Source: DATBDE01 sp036270095 (GTDB taxonomy: Bacteria; Actinomycetota; Thermoleophilia; Solirubrobacterales; Solirubrobacteraceae). From it: DNA of 10,323 bases. The notes beneath the pieces were generated by a model. That model was not told where the DNA came from and made no database searches. It saw nothing but the letters and a program-made list of their open reading frames with translations. A program made the translations under genes and the position numbers. Of the stretch, positions 6,697-10,323 are shown piece by piece. The stretch spans positions 1-10,323 of the forward strand of contig DATBDE010000058.1 of the NCBI GenBank assembly GCA_036270095.1. The letters run 5' to 3'. Within the stretch, counting starts at the first letter, position 1. Every line of letters begins with the position of its first letter.

Positions 6697-7662
6697 ATGC
6701 GCGCGATCCGGCTCCACGCATTCGGCCCCCCGGCCAACCTGGTCTGGGAGGAGGTGCCCGACCCCGAGCCGGGGCCGGGACAGGTGCGCATCGCGGTGGC
6801 CGCTGGGGGCGTGCACTTCATCGACACGGCGATCCGCGCCGGGCGCCGGATGGGGCCGATCCCGCCGCCCGACCTGCCGCAGATCCCGGGGCGCGAGGTG
6901 GCGGGCACGGTCGACGCGCTCGGGCCGGGGGTGGATGCGGCGTGGCTCGGGCGGCGCGTCGTCGCCCACCTGGGACCGGCCAGCGGCGGCTACGCGGAGC
7001 TCGCGGTGCACGACGTGGAGGCGGTGCATCGGCTCGACGCGATCCCAGATGCGGTGGCGGTGGCCATGATCGGCACCGGGCGCACGGCGATGGGGATCCT
7101 CGACGTGGCGGCGATCGGCGCCGACGACGTCGTGCTGGTGACGGCGGCGGCCGGTGGCCTGGGCGCGCTGTTCGTGCAGGCGGGGCGCGCGGCCGGGGCT
7201 TCCGTGGTGGGCGCGGCGGGAGGGCCGGAGAAGGCGGCGCGCGTGCGCGAGCTGGGCGCGCGGTCGGTCGACTACACCGCGCCGGACTGGACCGAGGAGG
7301 TCGGCGAGGTCACGGTGGCGCTCGACGGCGTCGGCGGCGCGATCGGCCGCGGGGCGCTGGAGGCCCTACGGCCCGCCGGGCGCCTGATCCTGTTCGGGTT
7401 CGCGTCGGGCGAGCCCACGCCGCTGTCGGCGGGCGACCTGTTCTCGCGCGGGCTGACCGTATCCGGCGCGCTCGGCCGCCCGGCCGACCAGCGGCAGCTC
7501 GAGAAGCGGGCGCTGGCCGCGGCCGCCGACGGGTCGGTGGTGCCGTTGATCACGTCGTTCCCGCTCGCCGACGCTGCCGCCGCCCACGCGGCGATCGAGG
7601 GGCGGACAACGGTCGGGAAGGTGGTGCTGCTCAGCGGGAGAGCAGCCCGCCCTCGATCGTGA
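6697..7662 (+). CDS. MDR-family zinc-free oxidoreductase (quinone oxidoreductase-like)
   Basis: The 321-aa product belongs to the medium-chain dehydrogenase/reductase superfamily. The GroES-like N-domain reads MRAIRLHAFGPPANLVWEEV, then PGQVRIAVAAGGVHFIDTAI (27-46), and IPGREVAGTVDALGPGV (63-79). The Rossmann domain has VLVTAAAGGLGALFVQ (146-161), the AAGGLG signature of the quinone oxidoreductase/zeta-crystallin branch. The Cys/His zinc ligands of alcohol dehydrogenases are absent, so NADPH-dependent reduction of quinones or enones is the likely chemistry; substrate unknown. It ends with FPLADAAAAHAAIEGRTTVGKVVL, typical of the family, then a short extra Arg-rich tail. Start ATG 6697 is preferred for its GGGGAG site. 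It is divergent from SDR1 across 13 nt and overlaps SDR2 tail to tail by 32 nt. Confidence 0.92.
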   Translation: MRAIRLHAFGPPANLVWEEVPDPEPGPGQVRIAVAAGGVHFIDTAIRAGRRMGPIPPPDLPQIPGREVAGTVDALGPGVDAAWLGRRVVAHLGPASGGYAELAVHDVEAVHRLDAIPDAVAVAMIGTGRTAMGILDVAAIGADDVVLVTAAAGGLGALFVQAGRAAGASVVGAAGGPEKAARVRELGARSVDYTAPDWTEEVGEVTVALDGVGGAIGRGALEALRPAGRLILFGFASGEPTPLSAGDLFSRGLTVSGALGRPADQRQLEKRALAAAADGSVVPLITSFPLADAAAAHAAIEGRTTVGKVVLLSGRAARPRS

Positions 7663-8395
7663 GCCCCTCGCCGGTCACGAACGAGGCGCCGTCCGAGGCC
7701 AGCCAGGCGATGCCCTGGGCGACCTCCTCCGGCGTCCCCATCCGCTGCATGGGCACGAGGCCCATGAGCATCTCGCGGAAGCCGGGGAAGCGCGCGAAGG
7801 TCTCGTCCATCATCGGCGTGTCGATCGCGCCGGGGCAGACCGCGTTGACGCGGATCCCGAGGGTGGCGTACTCCAGCGCGGCGGTGCGGGTCAGGCCGAG
7901 CACGCCGTGCTTGCTGGCGCTGTAGGGCCCGCCGAAGGGGGATCCGCGCAGGCTCAGCGTCGAGGCCGTGTTGACGACCGCACCGCCCGTGCCGCCGGCG
8001 AGCATGGCGGCGATCTCGTGGCGCATCGCATGCCACGTACCGCGCAGGTTGATGTCGACGATGCGGTTCCAGGTCTCGGGGTCGTAGTCGTGGGTGGACC
8101 CGTGCCCGCCGCCCACGCCGGCGCAGTTGGCGGCGATGTCGAGGCGGCCGTGCTCGCTCGTGGTGCGCTCGACGAGCGCGCGTACGGCGTCGTCGTCGCG
8201 CACGTCGACCGGGACGCAGAGGGCGTCGCCGCCGAGCGCCGCGACGGTCGTCGCTCCCGCCTCGGCGTTGATGTCGGAAGCGACGACGTGGGCGCCCTCA
8301 CCGGCGAACAACGTAGCGGTGGCGCGCCCGATTCCCGACGCTGCGCCGGTAACCAGCGCCACTTTGCCCTCGAGCCCGTAGTTCGGAGCGGCCAT
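7631..8395 (-). CDS. SDR-family NAD(P)-dependent oxidoreductase (SDR2)
   Basis: A second classical SDR, 254 aa, clearly different from SDR1. Motifs are TGAASGIG (16-23), the acidic residue in ASDIN (39-43), NCAG (90-93), Asn116, Ser145 and YSASK (158-162). After these come the CPGAIDTPM loop and the C-terminal GxxWLASDxASFVTGxxLTIxGG block (228-250). That C-terminus is standard for FabG-like and glucose-1-dehydrogenase-like family members. Substrate not predictable from sequence. ATG 8395 gives the usual distance to the Rossmann motif. Its stop lies inside the convergent MDR gene, and its start is in a CATG immediately beside the divergent lipoprotein start, so its promoter must overlap the lipoprotein coding sequence. 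Confidence 0.94.
   Translation of the reverse strand: MAAPNYGLEGKVALVTGAASGIGRATATLFAGEGAHVVASDINAEAGATTVAALGGDALCVPVDVRDDDAVRALVERTTSEHGRLDIAANCAGVGGGHGSTHDYDPETWNRIVDINLRGTWHAMRHEIAAMLAGGTGGAVVNTASTLSLRGSPFGGPYSASKHGVLGLTRTAALEYATLGIRVNAVCPGAIDTPMMDETFARFPGFREMLMGLVPMQRMGTPEEVAQGIAWLASDGASFVTGEGLTIEGGLLSR
8385..8388 (+). promoter_or_regulatory. Ribosome binding site candidate for the lipoprotein
   Basis: GGAG lies 9 nt before GTG 8398. It supports GTG 8398 as the biological start of the lipoprotein, even though that codon is one frame away from the rest of the gene in this sequence. Confidence 0.4.
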
Positions 8396-8397
8396 GG

Positions 8398-8911
8398 GTG
8401 CGACTCTATTCACATCCCCTCTGCACGGGCACTCCCTCTTCTCGCGGCGCTGGTTCTGGTCGCCGGCTGTGGCGGCGGCAGTTCGGGCGGTGGCAGTTCG
8501 AGCGGCAGCGCCTCGAGCGGCACGCCCGCGCTCGGGGTGCAGAGCGGTGGGCTGGGGGACGTCGTCGTCGACGGCCAGAACCGCACCGTCTACCTGTTCA
8601 AGCGCGACACGCCGGGCAAGAGCGCGTGCTTCGGCGCCTGCACACAGAACTGGCCGCCGGTGCGGGTGACCGGCAAGCCCGTCGCCGGGCCGGGGATCAA
8701 GGCGTCCCTGCTGGGCACCGCGGCGCGGTCGGACGGCAAGCCGCAGGTGACCTACAACGGCCACCCGGTCTACCTCTACGTGGGCGACAACGCCCCGGGG
8801 GCGACCAACGGCCAGGGCGTGACGGCGTTCGGGGGCGCGTGGTTCGCGGTCTCCCCGGCCGGGACGCAGGTGACCCGCCGGTCGACGGCGGGTCGCAGCA
8901 ACGGGTATTGA
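8398..8911 (+). CDS. COG4315-type lipoprotein with YxFxxD repeats; start region probably frameshifted
   Basis: The coherent frame runs to TGA 8909-8911. It encodes ARALPLLAALVLVAGC, a lipoprotein signal ending in lipobox V-A-G-C, then a Gly/Ser linker. Two copies of the Y-x-[FWY]-x-x-D motif follow, YLFKRD and YLYVGD, about 60 residues apart, with CFGACTQNWPP between; this is the signature of predicted COG4315 lipoproteins (secreted repeat PF03640), whose function is unknown. No ATG, GTG or TTG opens this frame near the signal peptide. GTG 8398, with GGAG 9 nt upstream, is one frame off. Removing one C from CCCC at 8416-8419 would join them and give MRLYSHPSARALPLL and a 170-aa protein. An ATT start at 8408 (167 aa) is the alternative without an indel. 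It is exported and anchored to the cell surface if intact. Confidence 0.82.
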
Positions 8912-8920
8912 CACACGGCG

Positions 8921-8964
8921 GCGCCCGCCCGGCCCCAGCGTTGTGCGGGGGCGCGGACGGGCGC
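8921..8964. terminator. GC-rich hairpin between convergent genes, possible bidirectional terminator
   Basis: The left arm GCGCCCGCCC (8921-8930) can pair with GGACGGGCGC (8955-8964) in 9 of 10 positions, and CCCC (8933-8936) can pair with GGGG (8947-8950) inside. It lies in the 76-bp gap between the stop of the lipoprotein (plus) and the stop of the secreted protein (minus), the expected place for a shared terminator. No T-run follows on either strand, so it would be a non-canonical, actinobacterial-type terminator. Confidence 0.45.
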
Positions 8965-8987
8965 GTTGCTGCGGGTGCGACGGGGTG

Positions 8988-9521
8988 CTAGGAGACGACC
9001 GCGGTGATGACGCGGTTGCGGGCCTGAGCGCCCTTGTCGGCCTGGCAGGCGAGCTTGATCGAGCCGCCGCCGCTGACGGCGCTGTTCAGCGTGATCGTGC
9101 GGCTGAACGTGGCCTGCGGGGTCAGCGCCTCGCTGCTGCTGTCGAGGGGGTTGAAGCCCTGGAGCAGCTGGCAGCGAACCGTGTTCTCGGACGAGCCGTT
9201 GTTGCCGAGCTCGGCCTTTGCGGTCACGACGTAGTTCGCGCCGGCCGGCAGGCTGAGGGTCTCGATGACGGTGTCATCGGGGCCGGTGCCGATGCTGGTC
9301 TGGCCGGCGTCGCGGGCCACGAACGGGCCCTTCGGCGCTTGCGGCTTGGGCGCCTTCTTCTTCTTCGGCTTCTTCTTCTTGTGGTGTGCGGCCGAAGCGA
9401 CGGGGCCGTGATGGTGACCGCTGTTGGTGGACGCCATGGCGGAGCCGCTGGCGACGACGAACAGGGCGACCAGGGCGACCACGAGGGCCGGCAGGATGCG
9501 CAGGGTGCGGATGATCTGCAT
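8988..9521 (-). CDS. Small secreted protein with Lys/Pro-rich linker and putative beta-sandwich domain
   Basis: A 177-aa protein of unknown function. Residues 1-31 form a signal peptide (MQIIRTLRILPALVVALVAL, then a Ser/Ala-rich cleavage region ending SAMAS). Next is a His/Lys-rich linker, HHH at 36-38 and KKKK-P-KKKK at 48-56, ending in APKPQAPKGP. Residues about 68-177 look all-beta, with LSLPAGANYVVTAKAELGN (89-107), TLNSAVSGGGSIKLACQ (144-160) and a closing VITAVVS. Two cysteines (117 and 159) could form a disulfide outside the cell. Domains of this style, LPAG-x-Y-x-V-x-AK followed by C-x-L, occur in many small exported actinobacterial proteins of unknown role. The start is firm because AGGAGGT precedes ATG 9521 by 7 nt. 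The basic linker could bind acidic cell-wall polymers or nucleic acid; that is speculation. Confidence 0.85.
   Translation of the reverse strand: MQIIRTLRILPALVVALVALFVVASGSAMASTNSGHHHGPVASAAHHKKKKPKKKKAPKPQAPKGPFVARDAGQTSIGTGPDDTVIETLSLPAGANYVVTAKAELGNNGSSENTVRCQLLQGFNPLDSSSEALTPQATFSRTITLNSAVSGGGSIKLACQADKGAQARNRVITAVVS
9354..9380 (-). repeat. CTT/AAG trinucleotide repeat (4 + 4 units)
   Basis: Four CTT units (9354-9365), one CGG, then four more CTT units (9369-9380) encode KKKK-P-KKKK in the secreted protein using only AAG codons. It is a short in-frame microsatellite that could change length by slippage without breaking the reading frame. Confidence 0.7.
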
Positions 9522-9528
9522 TGGAGTG

Positions 9529-9535
9529 ACCTCCT
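9529..9535 (-). promoter_or_regulatory. Consensus Shine-Dalgarno of the secreted protein
   Basis: On the minus strand AGGAGGT lies 7 nt before ATG 9521. It is the strongest ribosome binding site in the window and suggests high translation of the small secreted protein. I could not identify a clear promoter in the 50 nt upstream. Confidence 0.75.
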
Positions 9536-9577
9536 CCGTTTGGGTGCGCTGCGATGACGCTGAGAACCGTACGTCCG

Positions 9578-9599
9578 GGCCGCGTCCGGAACTGCGGCC
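9578..9599 (-). terminator. Inverted repeat downstream of the glycosyltransferase, weak terminator candidate
   Basis: GGCCGC (9578-9583) and GCGGCC (9594-9599) form a perfect 6-bp stem with a 10-nt loop, starting 5 nt beyond the glycosyltransferase stop codon. There is no U-tract. It could end that transcript before the secreted protein's promoter, or be chance in GC-rich DNA. Confidence 0.3.
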
Positions 9600-9603
9600 T
9601 TGG

Positions 9604-10323
9604 CTACGCGCTGGGTGTGACGTAATGCGCGTTCGGGCGGGCGTGCGGCAGCGCCTCGAGCGCGTCGGCCGCGGCGGGCGGGCCGCCCGCCGCGCGGTAG
9701 CCCGCGGCCACGCGGGCGGCGCCGTCGCGGCGGCTGATCGCCTCCCGTACCGCTGCGCGCAGACGATCGGGGCGCAGGCGCGGCGCCGGGAGCCGCGTTC
9801 CCGCTCCGGCCACCTCCACTCGCCGGGCGACCTCGAGCTGATCGCGTCCGAACGGCACCACGCACACGGGCACTCCGCGCGCGAGCGCCTTCTGGGTCGC
9901 ACCCATGCCACCGTGGGTGATCGCGCAGGCGGCGCGGTCGAGGATCGGCGCGTGCGGGGTGAACGGCAGCACGCGCGCATTGGCGGGGACGGCGACGCCC
10001 TCGGCTGCGTTCGCGGGCAGCGTGGCGACCACGTGCACGGACTCGGAGGCCAGCGCCTCGAGCGCGCAGGCGACGAGCCGCCCGTCGTCCTGGAACTCCG
10101 ACGATGTCGTGACCAGCACGATCGGGTCGGTGACCGCGTCGAGCCAGGCGGGCGGGTCAGCCGGCGGATCCCAGTCGCACGGCCCCACCATGCGCACGCG
10201 CGGAGACCAGTCGGTGCGCGGGTACTCGAACGGCTCGGCGGTCAGGTAGAGCATGAGCGGCGCGGCCAGGAGCAGGCCGGTGGCGTCGTGCACCGGCGGC
10301 ACGCCGACGCGGGCGCGCACGGC
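9604..10323 (-). CDS. GT1/MGT-type glycosyltransferase, C-terminal part (runs off right edge)
   Basis: The minus strand is open from the window edge to TAG at 9604, giving 239 residues of the C-terminal (nucleotide-sugar donor) half. Numbered from the GTG at 10320, key blocks are DPIVLVTTSSEFQDDGRLV (65-83), the start of the donor Rossmann domain; VLPFTPHAPIL (117-127); the donor-binding signature ITHGGMGATQKALARGVPV (134-152); and FGRDQLEVARRV (157-168) with the Asp-Gln pair that contacts the sugar in this family. These mark a UGT-like, macrolide-glycosyltransferase-type enzyme that transfers a sugar from UDP- or dTDP-sugar to a lipid or small molecule. The acceptor-binding N-terminal half is outside the window, so the acceptor cannot be guessed and the true start is unknown. 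Family members are about 400 aa. GTG 10320 is unlikely to be the real start because it would remove the whole acceptor domain. Confidence 0.88.
   Translation of the reverse strand, partial: AVRARVGVPPVHDATGLLLAAPLMLYLTAEPFEYPRTDWSPRVRMVGPCDWDPPADPPAWLDAVTDPIVLVTTSSEFQDDGRLVACALEALASESVHVVATLPANAAEGVAVPANARVLPFTPHAPILDRAACAITHGGMGATQKALARGVPVCVVPFGRDQLEVARRVEVAGAGTRLPAPRLRPDRLRAAVREAISRRDGAARVAAGYRAAGGPPAAADALEALPHARPNAHYVTPSA

Noticed and set aside
5961..7925. Long plus-strand open frame spanning SDR1 antisense and the MDR gene out of frame
   Set aside because: Gly/Arg/Ala repeat-like translation; both covered regions have well-supported genes in other frames.
9578..9599. Strong intrinsic terminator after the glycosyltransferase
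   Set aside because: A stem is present but there is no U-tract, so it is kept only as a weak candidate.
1..10323. CRISPR array, tRNA/rRNA, insertion sequence, prophage or attachment site
   Set aside because: No regularly spaced repeats, no tRNA-like cloverleaf, no transposase or integrase coding and no terminal repeats were seen on either strand.

Overview
The window is very GC-rich, gene-dense bacterial DNA with short or negative spacing between genes and frequent GTG starts. Two bacterial Ku genes, a mycobacterial-type succinate-semialdehyde dehydrogenase, DUF1254/DUF1214 secreted proteins and a COG4315 lipoprotein point to an actinobacterium. The style of the secreted protein families suggests Thermoleophilia (Solirubrobacterales), but that is an inference. 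I see no tRNA, rRNA, insertion sequence, phage gene or CRISPR array.

Layout. (1) 1-2850: the N-terminus of a secreted DUF1254-type protein runs leftward off the edge. A 440-bp non-coding region with several inverted repeats follows. Next comes a TetR-family regulator broken by a one-base frameshift, overlapping by one base a full-length secreted DUF1254/DUF1214 protein. (2) 2847-6683, minus strand: a tightly packed four-gene block in transcription order SDR oxidoreductase, GabD2-like aldehyde dehydrogenase, Ku (254 aa), Ku (260 aa). Junctions are a 4-nt overlap and two 2-nt gaps, so one transcript with translational coupling is likely. Its last stop codon interlocks with the stop of the convergent DUF1254/1214 gene in a CTAG. 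(3) 6697-7662, plus strand: a zinc-free MDR/quinone oxidoreductase whose start lies only 13 nt from the start of the divergent SDR. (4) 7631-8395, minus: a second classical SDR, overlapping the MDR gene tail to tail by 32 nt. (5) 8398-8911, plus: a COG4315-type lipoprotein whose start region appears shifted by one base. (6) 8988-9521, minus: a small secreted protein with a Lys-rich linker and a very strong ribosome binding site. (7) 9604-10323, minus: the C-terminal part of a GT1/MGT-type glycosyltransferase running off the right edge.

How it may fit together. Four NAD(P)-dependent oxidoreductases are clustered at 4399-8395. SDR1 plus the aldehyde dehydrogenase could form an alcohol-to-aldehyde-to-acid sequence; the substrate is not evident. 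The most notable feature is that both non-homologous end-joining Ku genes sit at the 3' end of that oxidoreductase operon rather than next to ligD, and that they are two different paralogues, which could form a heterodimer. Two separate one-base frame problems (TetR, lipoprotein) mean either real gene decay or assembly error.
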